Shown piece after piece: positions 26,779-36,209 of a stretch of DNA of 64,000 nucleotides. Numbering within the stretch: position 1 is the first letter of the stretch; each line of letters opens with the position of its first letter. The stretch is from Sphingobacteriaceae bacterium (lineage in GTDB: Bacteria; Bacteroidota; Bacteroidia; B-17B0; Aurantibacillaceae): contig NVQB01000001.1 in assembly GCA_002319075.1 (NCBI GenBank), positions 1,798,001-1,862,000 of the forward strand, in the 5' to 3' direction. The notes under the pieces are model-generated. The model saw only the letters and a list, made by a program, of their open reading frames with translations. It was not told where the DNA came from and did no database searches. Made by a program: the position numbers and the translations under genes.

Positions 26779-28305
26779 ATGAAACGAATCATTTTCGCCT
26801 TCTGTTGTTTTTTATTCTCCGGCTATTTTTATTGCCAGGATACAAGAATAAGTTGGGGACCTGATCTTTTTAAACCGAGAAAATCAGACATAATCCAAAT
26901 TATAGGTTCGGATCAGAATTCTTTTTATTGCCTGCGTAGTTTGAAATTATTTTTTGGTACCGGTACTTCGCTCGAAAAATATTCCATTTCTAAACTGAAG
27001 CTTGAGTACATTAAAGAGTTTAAACTTCCCAATATAAATAACAGTGAACTTAATTTCGAAAAGATTTTTTTTATGAAGGGGGTTTTGCTGGTATTTGCAT
27101 CGGCTTATGACAAAGCGAGGGATCAAAAAGTTCTTTACCTTGAAAAAATCGATGCTGCAAGTGGCACTGTTTCGACTCCTTTTGAAGAAGTTGACGCGAT
27201 TAAAGCAGCTAAACATCGCAATGAAAGTTCCTTTAACTTCACGCCTTCATGCGACAGCAGCAAAATTCTTATAAGCTATACAGAGTTCGTCGAAAAAGCT
27301 GTCAATCCTAAGCTTCACTTTAAACTCTTAACTGGTCAGGGAATGGTGCTCTGGTCGTCGGAGGTCGAATTTCAAAACAAAGAAAAATTCTATTCAGTTT
27401 TAAACTGCCAGCTCGATGAAGATGGCAAAGTCTTTTTACTAGCAAGTACAGTAACGCGACCATCGCAGCCCGATAAGGAAAAACCTGAAAATGCCCACTC
27501 CCTTTTGATTTATAACTATCCGGAAAAAAGATTCAAAGAACTCGATATTTCTCTTAATGATCAATTTATAAGCGCCATAGATCTTTTAGTAGTTGCCAAA
27601 AAAACGCTGGTTGTTGCAGGGCTTTATGCGAATAAAAATCAGTATAAACATGCTGGTACATTCTTTATGAGCATTGACAGAAGAAGCGGACAAATTATTA
27701 CGCGGGGACAAGACAATTTTCCCAAAGAATTTTTAATGGGATTTACATTTGATAATGATCCCGAAAAAGAAAACGAATTGTACAACTACAGGATCACTGG
27801 CATGATTTCAAAAAACGATGGCGGCATTTATCTTTTAGCAGAACAGTATTACGTACAAACCGAAACTACCTATCATTCGAGGATGGCGGTGAGTAGTTTA
27901 AATCATTATTATTTTAACGATATCGTGGTAGTTAATATAAGTCCTAATTCTTCTATCCGTTGGGCAAAAAAGATCCGCAAACTACAGCATACCATAAACG
28001 AGGAGGTCAACTATTCTTCCTATTCTTATTTTGGTTCCGAAGAAAAACTGCATTTTATGTATAATGATCATCCTAAAAACATTTCGTCAAAAACAAAAAG
28101 ACTCAGAGATGGCATCGGAAAAAATATGACGACCGTTATTACCTCTGTAGATGCGAATGGTAATTCTGAAAGCTATTCTATTTTCAAACCCACAGAGTTA
28201 AAAATGCACGTAAGACCTAAAACGACCATAACTTTGGCCTCAAACCAATTTCTATTTTATTCCTTTAGAAAAAAAGAATCCAAATTTGGCATCATTCATT
28301 ATTAA
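26779..28305 (+). CDS. Secreted protein of unknown function
   Basis: A 508-residue protein with signal peptide MKRIIFAFCCFLFSGYFYCQ. The rest has regularly repeated beta segments (LKLLTGQGMVLWSSEVEF, EDGKVFLLASTVT, KTLVVAGLYANKNQYKHAGT, NDGGIYLLAEQYY), suggesting a propeller or other all-beta fold. No T9SS C-terminal domain and no lipobox are seen. A near-consensus box TATCTTTA lies 13 nt before the ATG. It starts 217 bp from the divergent hppA. Confidence 0.6.
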   Translation: MKRIIFAFCCFLFSGYFYCQDTRISWGPDLFKPRKSDIIQIIGSDQNSFYCLRSLKLFFGTGTSLEKYSISKLKLEYIKEFKLPNINNSELNFEKIFFMKGVLLVFASAYDKARDQKVLYLEKIDAASGTVSTPFEEVDAIKAAKHRNESSFNFTPSCDSSKILISYTEFVEKAVNPKLHFKLLTGQGMVLWSSEVEFQNKEKFYSVLNCQLDEDGKVFLLASTVTRPSQPDKEKPENAHSLLIYNYPEKRFKELDISLNDQFISAIDLLVVAKKTLVVAGLYANKNQYKHAGTFFMSIDRRSGQIITRGQDNFPKEFLMGFTFDNDPEKENELYNYRITGMISKNDGGIYLLAEQYYVQTETTYHSRMAVSSLNHYYFNDIVVVNISPNSSIRWAKKIRKLQHTINEEVNYSSYSYFGSEEKLHFMYNDHPKNISSKTKRLRDGIGKNMTTVITSVDANGNSESYSIFKPTELKMHVRPKTTITLASNQFLFYSFRKKESKFGIIHY

Positions 28306-28374
28306 ATCGAGAAAATTTTATCGTACTCACAGACACTTATCGTGTAATTAAAAATAGTACCTTCAACCTGAATT

Positions 28375-29850
28375 ATGGAGCATTACGATCTAATAGTTAT
28401 TGGCGGGGGCCCCAGTGGTTATGCAGGAGCCATGCGCGCAATCGATTTTGGGAAAAGAGTTTTACTCATCGAAAAAAGAAGAATTGGCGGCGCAGGCGTT
28501 TACGACGGTGTACTCACTTCTAAAACCTTATGGGAACAAGCATTAAAAACAGCGTCTATCCGCGAAATGATTCCTGATTATGAAGTTAATTTTGATAGCA
28601 TAAAAGAAATTGTAAATGCTGCGGTTTATGAACGCAAAACCCAAATGACACTTCATTTACAGCTACTTCATACCCTTCCCAAACAACTTTTTACTTATGA
28701 AAAAGGCTTCGCTTATCTGCTTGACAAAAACACGGTAAGAATAACCAAAGAGGATGGTAAAACAAAAGAAGTAAGCGCAGATAATATTTTAATTGCAACA
28801 GGAAGCCGCCCCCGTATACCGGCCAACATTGAAGTGGACGAACAAACTATTGTTACTTCAGATGGTATAAAAAACTTTCCTTCCTTTCCAGACAGCATGG
28901 TAGTTTTGGGAGCTGGTGTTATTGGTTGTGAATTCGCTACTATTTTTTCGGCTTTTGGAAAGACGAAAGTTTTTTTGATTGATAAGGCAGACCGCATTTT
29001 ACCTTTTGAAGACGAAGATGTAGCTGACGTGGTAAAAAACAATCTTCAGCTCCAGGGCGCAGAAGTTCACCATGGCGCATCTTTAAAACGGATGGAAATT
29101 AAAGACGGTAAAGTTGAATACGAACTCGAATATAAAAACGGAAGTACTGAAATCTTAACAGTTGATAAAGCCTTGATCTCTGTGGGACGTGTGCCCAATG
29201 TAGAGAATCTTGGGCTTGAAAATGCAGGAGTTAAATTAAACGATCGCGGCAGTATCTGGGATGATGACACACAAACCAATATCAGCAATATTTATGTGGC
29301 TGGAGACGTAACAACTGAAGTGGCTCTTGTTAACGTGGGTGAAAGAGAAGCTCGTCATGCTGTAGTCAGAATGTTTGGCCCCACAGTTAAACCACTTTCG
29401 TATAAAAACATAAGCACTATTATGTTTCTCAATCCTGAAGTTGCCTCTGTGGGAATGAGCGAGCAAGAATGCGTTTCAAAAAACATTCCTCATAAAGTAG
29501 TGAAACTGGATTATACTATAAATGCCCGCGCCATTGCTATGCGCAAGACAACCGGTTTTTTTAAAATTATTGTGACTAACGACAACGGCATGCGCATACT
29601 TGGCATGCGTGTTGTGGGTGAACACGCCAGTAGCGCTATTCAGGCGGTTGCTTACTTAATTTACACTAACCAGGGCATTCGCGATCTGGCCGATATGATG
29701 CATCCTCACCCGAGTATTACCGAGGGTGTGCAGGAATGTTTACGTATGCTCCTGAACAAATCAATTTATAAACCCTATGTGTTTAAAGACCGCTTAAAAT
29801 GTTTTGTATGCGAGAATGGAGTCTGCACGCCTATTGAAAGCCTTGTGTAA
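28375..29850 (+). CDS. Flavoprotein pyridine nucleotide-disulfide oxidoreductase, dithiol absent
   Basis: A 491-residue member of the lipoamide dehydrogenase / soluble transhydrogenase family. The FAD site is VIGGGPSGYAGAMRA (about 8-22); the NAD(P) site is VVLGAGVIGCEFATIF (about 179-194); NIYVAGDVT is the second FAD contact; HPHPSITEGVQE near 440 carries the C-terminal His-Glu. Where the redox pair CxxxxC should be, the sequence reads GGAGVYDGVLTSKTLW, with no cysteine. The protein ends in FVCENGVCTPIESLV, a short Cys-containing tail (three Cys in KCFVCENGVC). It may use NAD(P)H and FAD without a disulfide, as SthA does, or pass electrons to a partner through the tail. No lipoyl-dependent complex genes are adjacent. 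Confidence 0.8.
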   Translation: MEHYDLIVIGGGPSGYAGAMRAIDFGKRVLLIEKRRIGGAGVYDGVLTSKTLWEQALKTASIREMIPDYEVNFDSIKEIVNAAVYERKTQMTLHLQLLHTLPKQLFTYEKGFAYLLDKNTVRITKEDGKTKEVSADNILIATGSRPRIPANIEVDEQTIVTSDGIKNFPSFPDSMVVLGAGVIGCEFATIFSAFGKTKVFLIDKADRILPFEDEDVADVVKNNLQLQGAEVHHGASLKRMEIKDGKVEYELEYKNGSTEILTVDKALISVGRVPNVENLGLENAGVKLNDRGSIWDDDTQTNISNIYVAGDVTTEVALVNVGEREARHAVVRMFGPTVKPLSYKNISTIMFLNPEVASVGMSEQECVSKNIPHKVVKLDYTINARAIAMRKTTGFFKIIVTNDNGMRILGMRVVGEHASSAIQAVAYLIYTNQGIRDLADMMHPHPSITEGVQECLRMLLNKSIYKPYVFKDRLKCFVCENGVCTPIESLV

Positions 29851-29889
29851 TTTTAAACTTTTTTAATTCAAACTCCACTTTTTAAAAAC

Positions 29890-29897
29890 TAACTTTG
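29890..29897 (+). promoter_or_regulatory. -7 promoter box TAnnTTTG
   Basis: TAACTTTG, exact match, 5 nt before the ATG of the histidine kinase gene at 29903. No clear -33 box upstream. Confidence 0.5.
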
Positions 29898-29902
29898 CTC
29901 GC

Positions 29903-31441
29903 ATGAACAAAAGGCTTTTTACTTTTATCTCCATTGCTTTCTCACTTGCTTTGCTGGTGCTTATTTGTTTTCAGGTATACTGGATCAGAAAAGATTATCT
30001 CGTGCGCGAAGAATTATTCAAAAGCAAAGTAGACGATGCTTTAAACAGTACCAATATTAAATTAGAAAAATTAGATCCGCGTTCGAGCTATACAAAAATC
30101 ACAGAGCGCATACAGGGTATTAACCGTCCAGATTTTAAAGGAAGTAAAAAACTAGGATTTAGTGTAAAGTCTGAATTCAGCATCGACACTAATGGCCACC
30201 AGGTTAGTGTGTTCAGCCAGAACGATCTGGCCAGCGACTCCTCCATTAAATTTGATGCCTCGTCGGCCAGTTTTTTAAATTATATTCGCAAACAACAATC
30301 ACAACTTCAGTCTTCTCCAAATGACCTTTCTTTTCAGAATTCCGGCAACAGCGTGTTTGAACTCACCAATACCAAAACTTATTACCCTAACCGGAGACAA
30401 AAAATAGACACACTGCTTTTAGATTCTATTTTAAAAACAGAATTAAAAAGAAGAAAAATTCTTACAAAATTCAATTACTACCTTACTTCACTTTACCCCG
30501 GAAGTCCTCACCACAGCGACCTTAAGCAGGCCGAGAATATGTCGGATTCTTTAGGTGTAGAGCATTACATTATTAACCTTGCTCCAAATAATACATTTAT
30601 AAATCCTGAATACCTCATCGTCTATTTTCCTACACAAAACCGCGATGTATTTAAGCAAATGTGGCCTTTTTTAATTACTTCCATTGTAGTGATTCTTATT
30701 CTTACCGTTTCATTTTATTATATTATGGCCAGCAATTTAAAACAGAAAAAATTGTCGGTGATCGTAAATGACTTTATCAGTAACATGACCCATGAGTTTA
30801 AGACGCCAATTAGTACTATTTCGTTAGCTAGTGAAATGCTGGGGGATGAAAGCATAGCTCAAACTCCGGAAAAGAAATTCCGGTATATTAAAATGATCCG
30901 CGATGAAAATAAACGTTTGAGTGTTTTAGTAGAAAGTATTTTACAAACTTCTATTCTTGATAAAGGAGAGTTTAAATTAAAACCAAGTGAGGTTGACGTG
31001 CATGAAATTATTAATACTGCATTAAATAATACACATCTTTTAATCAACCAGAGAAAAGGAACTGTACATACTTTTTTAAAGGCGCAGAAATTTAAACTTC
31101 AGGCAGATAGAGTGCATTTGACAAATATTATTTTTAACCTTATTGATAATGCGATAAAATATTCCCTGGATGTTCCTGAAATTACCGTTTCTACTTATAA
31201 TACCGCCGAAGGCATTATGATTCAGGTAAAGGATAACGGCATGGGCATCTCCAAAGAAAATCAAAGAAAAATCTTCGACAAATTTTACCGCGTTCCTACA
31301 GGCAATGTGCACAATGTAAAGGGCTTCGGCCTTGGCCTATCATACGTTTTGGCAGTGGTAGTAAAACATGGCGGCACTATTTCAGTGAATAGTGAAGTGG
31401 GTAAGGGCAGCACTTTTAATGTTCATTTGCCAATCTCATAA
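29903..31441 (+). CDS. Membrane sensor histidine kinase (RprX-like)
   Basis: A 512-residue kinase. The first transmembrane segment is at about 6-27 and the second at about 252-275 (FLITSIVVILILTVSFYYIM), framing a periplasmic sensor of about 225 residues. The cytoplasmic part has the phosphoacceptor NMTHEFKTPISTISLASEML, an N box NLIDNAIKYS, G1 DNGMGIS, and G2 GFGLGLSYV. It is followed 70 bp later by a response regulator, so the pair is a complete two-component system, like RprXY of Bacteroides. The signal sensed is unknown. Confidence 0.9.
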   Translation: MNKRLFTFISIAFSLALLVLICFQVYWIRKDYLVREELFKSKVDDALNSTNIKLEKLDPRSSYTKITERIQGINRPDFKGSKKLGFSVKSEFSIDTNGHQVSVFSQNDLASDSSIKFDASSASFLNYIRKQQSQLQSSPNDLSFQNSGNSVFELTNTKTYYPNRRQKIDTLLLDSILKTELKRRKILTKFNYYLTSLYPGSPHHSDLKQAENMSDSLGVEHYIINLAPNNTFINPEYLIVYFPTQNRDVFKQMWPFLITSIVVILILTVSFYYIMASNLKQKKLSVIVNDFISNMTHEFKTPISTISLASEMLGDESIAQTPEKKFRYIKMIRDENKRLSVLVESILQTSILDKGEFKLKPSEVDVHEIINTALNNTHLLINQRKGTVHTFLKAQKFKLQADRVHLTNIIFNLIDNAIKYSLDVPEITVSTYNTAEGIMIQVKDNGMGISKENQRKIFDKFYRVPTGNVHNVKGFGLGLSYVLAVVVKHGGTISVNSEVGKGSTFNVHLPIS

Positions 31442-31511
31442 CAAATGTTAAAATTGTTAAAATGGCACGTTAAGTGTTTATCTTTAATTAATAATTTAAC
31501 ATTTAGAACGA

Positions 31512-32213
31512 ATGGAAACTGTTAAAACAAAAATCTTATTGGTAGAAGACGATCCAAGTCTTGGGCCTCTTTTACAAGAATATTTAGATGCGAAGGGTTT
31601 TGAAACAAAACTAGCTGATGATGGAAAAAAAGGTGGCGATTTGTTTTTTAAAGGATCTTTCGACCTTCTTTTGTTAGACGTTATGATGCCCGTTAAAGAC
31701 GGATTAACTTTAGCGAAGGAAATACGCGTTGTAGATAAAAACGTTCCTATTATATTTCTCACTGCCAAAAGCATGAAAGAAGATACAATTGAAGGTTTTA
31801 ATGCCGGGGCGGACGATTATATCACCAAACCTTTCAGTATGGAAGAGTTAATGGCGCGTGTAACAGCTGTGTTAAGACGTACAAATAAAGTACGTTCTTC
31901 AGAAGGAGAAGACATTGACTTTAAGGTTGGTAAATACCAATTCAATTCTGAAAAACAAATTCTTCAACATAATGGAGTAGAACAAAAGTTGACTACAAAA
32001 GAAAGTCAATTGTTGCGCCTTTTATGTATTCATAAAAATGATGTACTTGATCGTACCTTTGCTTTAAAATCGATCTGGCACGACGATAACTATTTTAATG
32101 GTCGTAGCATGGACGTATATATTGCGAAATTGCGTAAATACCTGAAAGACGATCCTAAAGTTGAGATCATCAATATTCATGGAAAAGGGTTTAAATTATT
32201 AGTGAATCAATAA
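31512..32213 (+). CDS. OmpR-family response regulator (RprY-like)
   Basis: A 233-residue regulator. Receiver domain at 1-120: acidic pair VEDDPS near 11-16, phosphoacceptor D56 in LLLLDVMMP, Thr in FLTAKS, Lys in YITKPFS. The winged-helix DNA-binding domain occupies about 135-233, ending in the recognition part NGRSMDVYIAKLRKYL and INIHGKGFKLL. It partners the kinase encoded just upstream. A TATCTTTA box lies 25 nt before the start, so it may also be transcribed on its own. Confidence 0.92.
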   Translation: METVKTKILLVEDDPSLGPLLQEYLDAKGFETKLADDGKKGGDLFFKGSFDLLLLDVMMPVKDGLTLAKEIRVVDKNVPIIFLTAKSMKEDTIEGFNAGADDYITKPFSMEELMARVTAVLRRTNKVRSSEGEDIDFKVGKYQFNSEKQILQHNGVEQKLTTKESQLLRLLCIHKNDVLDRTFALKSIWHDDNYFNGRSMDVYIAKLRKYLKDDPKVEIINIHGKGFKLLVNQ

Positions 32214-32232
32214 TTTTTAAAAGTTTCTTAAT

Positions 32233-32270
32233 AAAAAAACCGTCCTAATAATTATCAGGACGGTTTTTTT
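32233..32270. terminator. Bidirectional rho-independent terminator
   Basis: AAAAAAACCGTCCT and AGGACGGTTTTTTT form a 14-bp inverted repeat around a 10-nt loop; both strands end in T runs. It separates the convergent response-regulator and giant T9SS genes. Confidence 0.93.
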
Positions 32271-32283
32271 ATATCACCACTTT

Positions 32284-35200
32284 TTATTTCAGGAGCGTTA
32301 CTTCGCCAATTTTATTATAAACCTGCCCGTTCAAATCCTTATAGTTCAATCTAAAAATATACGTGTCATTTTTTAAAGGATCATCGCCCTTATTGTTCAG
32401 TGTGCCATCCCACCCAATAAGGTAGTCGCCAGTTGTAAATATTTGTTTCCCCCAGCGATCGAAGATTTGGAGACTGTAATTTTTTGCATCCAAACCATAA
32501 GGTGAGAACACAGGTTTAAAAAAATCATTTAGCCCATCATAATTAGGAGTAAAAGAATTAGGAATATACACCTCAAAAATATTCTTCACATCAACAATTT
32601 TACTGATTTCAGATTTACAATCGTAGATGTTAGTCGCGTTTAACGTTACCTTATATTTTCCTGCCTGCGGAAAATAAACGAGGGGATTAACGTCATACGA
32701 CTGATTTAGCCCTTCAATAGTCCATTTATAGCGGTTACTATAAAGATTTGTACTGGTATTATTAAACAAAACATCAGGGTTTGCAATCGTAATCTCTTCA
32801 GGAGAAATAATAAAATCCGCTATCGGACTTTCCAGAACTTTAATTTCATTTAAAACTACCTGCGTGGAACACCCTAAAGCATCTCTATCTGAATAATTAA
32901 AAACAACCGTGTAGGTGCCGGGAGTTTCAAAAAGATGATCGGGTTCAAATTTCTCTGTGCCCGTGCCATCGCCAAAGTTCCACGAATAAATTCCCGCCTC
33001 TTTAGCTGTTGAATTAAATGTTACAGAAAATGGCGCGCAACCTTTATATAAACTCCCCGATGCTTTAATTACCGGGACATTTTTTACAAGAATGTTTAGG
33101 GTTTTAGTATCCGGGCACAAAAAATAACTTGGGTTAGAATGTGTTTGATAAGTTACTGTATTAATTCCCTCATAAGCCTTCGCAGGATTAAACATTGTGC
33201 CTTCTACAGGCGCATCTCCAAGCCACGAACCACCTGGATTTTGAACAAGTCCGTTTAAATTAAAAGGAAAACTAGTTGAACAATAACTTGTTTCACCACG
33301 ATTTAAAAAATCTGCCGAAATAAATTCCTCTACTGAGATATGGAGTTGCGCGTCGGCAATACAAGGCCCAGAAGCTATACTGTAGCTTACTATATTATCT
33401 CCGATTTTAGCAAAGGCAGGATTAAATACTCCGCTTAAAGAAACAATATTAGAAATTGCTGCTGAAAATATGCCACCTACAGGACTTACCTCCAATTGTG
33501 AAGGCTGCGACTTATTACAAAATGGTCCGGCACTAGCAATTTTCGGAGTAGCCAAAGAAAATACATTTACACTTAAGGTTGAGTGATCAGGACATAAACC
33601 ACTTGGATAAGAGGAAGTATTATAGGATATAATAAAATTCCCGGCCCCGCTTAAGGCCGGATCAAAAGCTCCGCCAACGATTCCCGCACCGCTCCAGCTT
33701 CCAAGGTTGTTTTGGGTTATTGGAGATAAAATCATTTGGGGTGTGGTTGTGCAAAGATCAGGTACTGAGGCAATGATCTTAGAACTAACAAAAGGCTCGG
33801 TACTTATAAGTAATGTCTGCTGAGCATAACATGTATTTGTTCCAATCACATACTGCGCCGCATTCAGTCCGGCCGAACTGGCGGTAGGAGAAAAGACACC
33901 ACCAGGTGAAAGAAATATCGTAGGAACCCATTGCCCGGTTGCCGGCGTAACACTTAACTGAACAGGAGCATCTACCGAACAAAAAGGTCCCACCTGGCTT
34001 ATAACAGGCGTTGGTGGGTTTAGTACAGAAATTGTCATACTACGGCTATCCGGACATAATGTTGGATTAGGAGACGATGCATTGTCGTAAGTGACGGTAT
34101 AAATATCCGTAGAAAGATTGGCAGGAGAAAATAAACTGCTTGTAATAACACCCAGGCCGCTCCAGATGCCTGTGGTGCTCGTTGCATAACCCATTAAATT
34201 AACCGGATTATTACTGACGCACAAGGGTGGAACGCCTCCGTTAAAAGATGCGGTATTAAACCTGGAAACATGAAATGTGCTGGAAGAACTGGCCATGCAA
34301 GTGCCTATACCCGCCGCATAGGAAACCGTGTTGGTTCCCGGAACATTCAAGGAAGGCGTTTGAAGTCCGGAAGGTGAAACTCCCGTAGCGCCAGACCAAA
34401 CACCACCAGCCGGATTCGCAGTTAGCATAACGGTTTGCGCATTGGTGCACGTAGGTTGAATAACAGATATGGTTGGACTTGGTGGATTAAATAAAGGCAC
34501 GGCGAGCACAGTAAAATCGGGACAAACGGATGGATTCGGCGATGAGGTGGTGCTGTATGTGAGATAATAGGTACCGGTAGCAAGCGATAATGGATTAAAA
34601 TAATTTGTATCCACTTGTGTTCCAGACCATGTTCCTGTTAAGGTATTTTGCACAATGTTCATCAACTTTATTAATGGATCCTGCACGCAAACCAAATTGA
34701 GCGTGGAACTTAAAGCTGCTGAATAAAATTTTGAAACCGGCACCACAATGCTATTAGTAACAATACAGTTAGCCACGTTAACCTTGTATACAACAGTGCT
34801 TCCGGGGATAGCCGATAAAGATGGCGTGAAGTATCCGGTTAGGCTAACAGCGGGAACCCCTGTCCATGTTCCTCCTCCGGGCGTGGCTGAAAGTTGAAAG
34901 GCACTGAAGATGTCGCAGACAGGATTGGGCTGCACAATAAAAGGCTTTTGAGGATTATTTAGTGTAACCGTCATCACTTTAGTAACGGGGCATGTGGCCA
35001 TGGTACTAATAGGTGTTGCAGTGACACTGTAAACTAAAGTAGATAAACTTACACTGGCCGGTGCCAAAGGGGGCGTAAGCGTAATAGCATTGGCTGTAGC
35101 ATTTGACACACCCCCGCTTATACTATTCCAGGCATAATAATTTGAAGATGCAGCAGAAGATGGTGTAAAAGAAAGTGCTACACTAAAACTTGTGCCCTGG

Positions 35201-36000
35201 CACACAGAAGTTGCGGTAGGACTAATACTAAAATTGGGGAGAGGCACCACACTCGCCAAAACAACAGCCTGGCATGTTTGAGTATATGGACTTCCATTAA
35301 CTACTGCGCTGCTTGTAGCGGAAACCGTGAACATGGTGCTAACCGTTAAGTTTGAAACACTATTGTTAGCAGACGTAGAACTAAAACTCGGTCCTGACCA
35401 GGTATAAGAATTTACCGCAGTACTTGTACCGGGTCCTATTCCAAGCGTTACGCTCTGGCCCGCGCAAATGGGTGCCGACACAGTTGGAGAAACAACACAT
35501 ACGAATCCGCAATTAGTACTGGCGGCACCACTTCCAGAATTACTCTGGTTAAACGTTATTGTTTGATTTGTATTTGAAAAATTGGTAATGAGCATAATGT
35601 AAAACTCTCCGGGAAGTGCATTTGAAATGGTACAGGTTTCGGTATTCGATCCCGAATAGCTGCACGATTGAATGTTACCCGAAGTCAGGCTTCCGCAGGC
35701 ACCTGCAAGAGTAGGAAAAGGGCCCCAGCATATAAAATCAATGTCGTTGGCAGCCGACATATTTATAGACATAGATCCGGCGCTTGCCATTTGCATAAAA
35801 AACCAGGCTGGATTTGGTTCTGATCCGAGACAACCATAATCTGGACCTGATTGAGCTGAACCTGTATTTACTCCCGCAGGATAGCTCATGGTTTGCCCTG
35901 TACAAAAGGGCGCCGCATTTGAGCATGTGCTATTTTGAGAAAACAGCACCTGAACTTTCAAGCACATTAAAACCAGTATGGTTACCTTAATGAGTTTCAT
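32284..36000 (-). CDS. Giant repeat protein with PKD domain and T9SS type B (gliding-motility-associated) C-terminus
   Basis: I set the start at the ATG at 36000 (1238 residues), which puts MKLIKVTILVLMCLKVQVLFSQ at the front as a signal peptide; a longer frame to 36066 adds 22 residues before it. Counting from the long form, residues about 370-993 are four tandem units of about 156 residues, each with two halves carrying W-T/S-G motifs and an SPNPxxCPD-like ending. A PKD domain follows (SWNFGDGT), then a T9SS type B domain: VYIPNSFTPNYDGLNDFF, IFDRWGKQIFTT, GWDGTLNNKG. A large secreted surface protein, perhaps an adhesin, is inferred. Confidence 0.88.
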   Translation of the reverse strand: MKLIKVTILVLMCLKVQVLFSQNSTCSNAAPFCTGQTMSYPAGVNTGSAQSGPDYGCLGSEPNPAWFFMQMASAGSMSINMSAANDIDFICWGPFPTLAGACGSLTSGNIQSCSYSGSNTETCTISNALPGEFYIMLITNFSNTNQTITFNQSNSGSGAASTNCGFVCVVSPTVSAPICAGQSVTLGIGPGTSTAVNSYTWSGPSFSSTSANNSVSNLTVSTMFTVSATSSAVVNGSPYTQTCQAVVLASVVPLPNFSISPTATSVCQGTSFSVALSFTPSSAASSNYYAWNSISGGVSNATANAITLTPPLAPASVSLSTLVYSVTATPISTMATCPVTKVMTVTLNNPQKPFIVQPNPVCDIFSAFQLSATPGGGTWTGVPAVSLTGYFTPSLSAIPGSTVVYKVNVANCIVTNSIVVPVSKFYSAALSSTLNLVCVQDPLIKLMNIVQNTLTGTWSGTQVDTNYFNPLSLATGTYYLTYSTTSSPNPSVCPDFTVLAVPLFNPPSPTISVIQPTCTNAQTVMLTANPAGGVWSGATGVSPSGLQTPSLNVPGTNTVSYAAGIGTCMASSSSTFHVSRFNTASFNGGVPPLCVSNNPVNLMGYATSTTGIWSGLGVITSSLFSPANLSTDIYTVTYDNASSPNPTLCPDSRSMTISVLNPPTPVISQVGPFCSVDAPVQLSVTPATGQWVPTIFLSPGGVFSPTASSAGLNAAQYVIGTNTCYAQQTLLISTEPFVSSKIIASVPDLCTTTPQMILSPITQNNLGSWSGAGIVGGAFDPALSGAGNFIISYNTSSYPSGLCPDHSTLSVNVFSLATPKIASAGPFCNKSQPSQLEVSPVGGIFSAAISNIVSLSGVFNPAFAKIGDNIVSYSIASGPCIADAQLHISVEEFISADFLNRGETSYCSTSFPFNLNGLVQNPGGSWLGDAPVEGTMFNPAKAYEGINTVTYQTHSNPSYFLCPDTKTLNILVKNVPVIKASGSLYKGCAPFSVTFNSTAKEAGIYSWNFGDGTGTEKFEPDHLFETPGTYTVVFNYSDRDALGCSTQVVLNEIKVLESPIADFIISPEEITIANPDVLFNNTSTNLYSNRYKWTIEGLNQSYDVNPLVYFPQAGKYKVTLNATNIYDCKSEISKIVDVKNIFEVYIPNSFTPNYDGLNDFFKPVFSPYGLDAKNYSLQIFDRWGKQIFTTGDYLIGWDGTLNNKGDDPLKNDTYIFRLNYKDLNGQVYNKIGEVTLLK

Positions 36001-36165
36001 GAGTGCGTGTGATTTGTCTATTGGATCTTTGGGTAGTATAAATTTAGTAAAAATCCAATAAACCACTAGCCAAATCTAATTGAAATAGGCGAATTGACGA
36101 TTTTATTCGCTCATTGAAAGGCGAGGCCTGCTAAATAGTTAAATAACGGAATGGCGGTAATAAAA

Positions 36166-36189
36166 AAACCGCCTCATTAGAGGCGGTTT
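36166..36189 (-). terminator. Rho-independent terminator of the Bax inhibitor-like gene
   Basis: AAACCGCCTC and GAGGCGGTTT form a 10-bp stem with a 4-nt loop, followed on the minus strand by a run of T. Confidence 0.92.
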
Positions 36190-36209
36190 AAATAAAAGTC
36201 TTATTTCTA

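Noticed and set aside
33785-35926. Short minus-strand ORFs in another frame of the giant T9SS gene
   Set aside because: Out-of-frame shadows inside a clear repeat protein.
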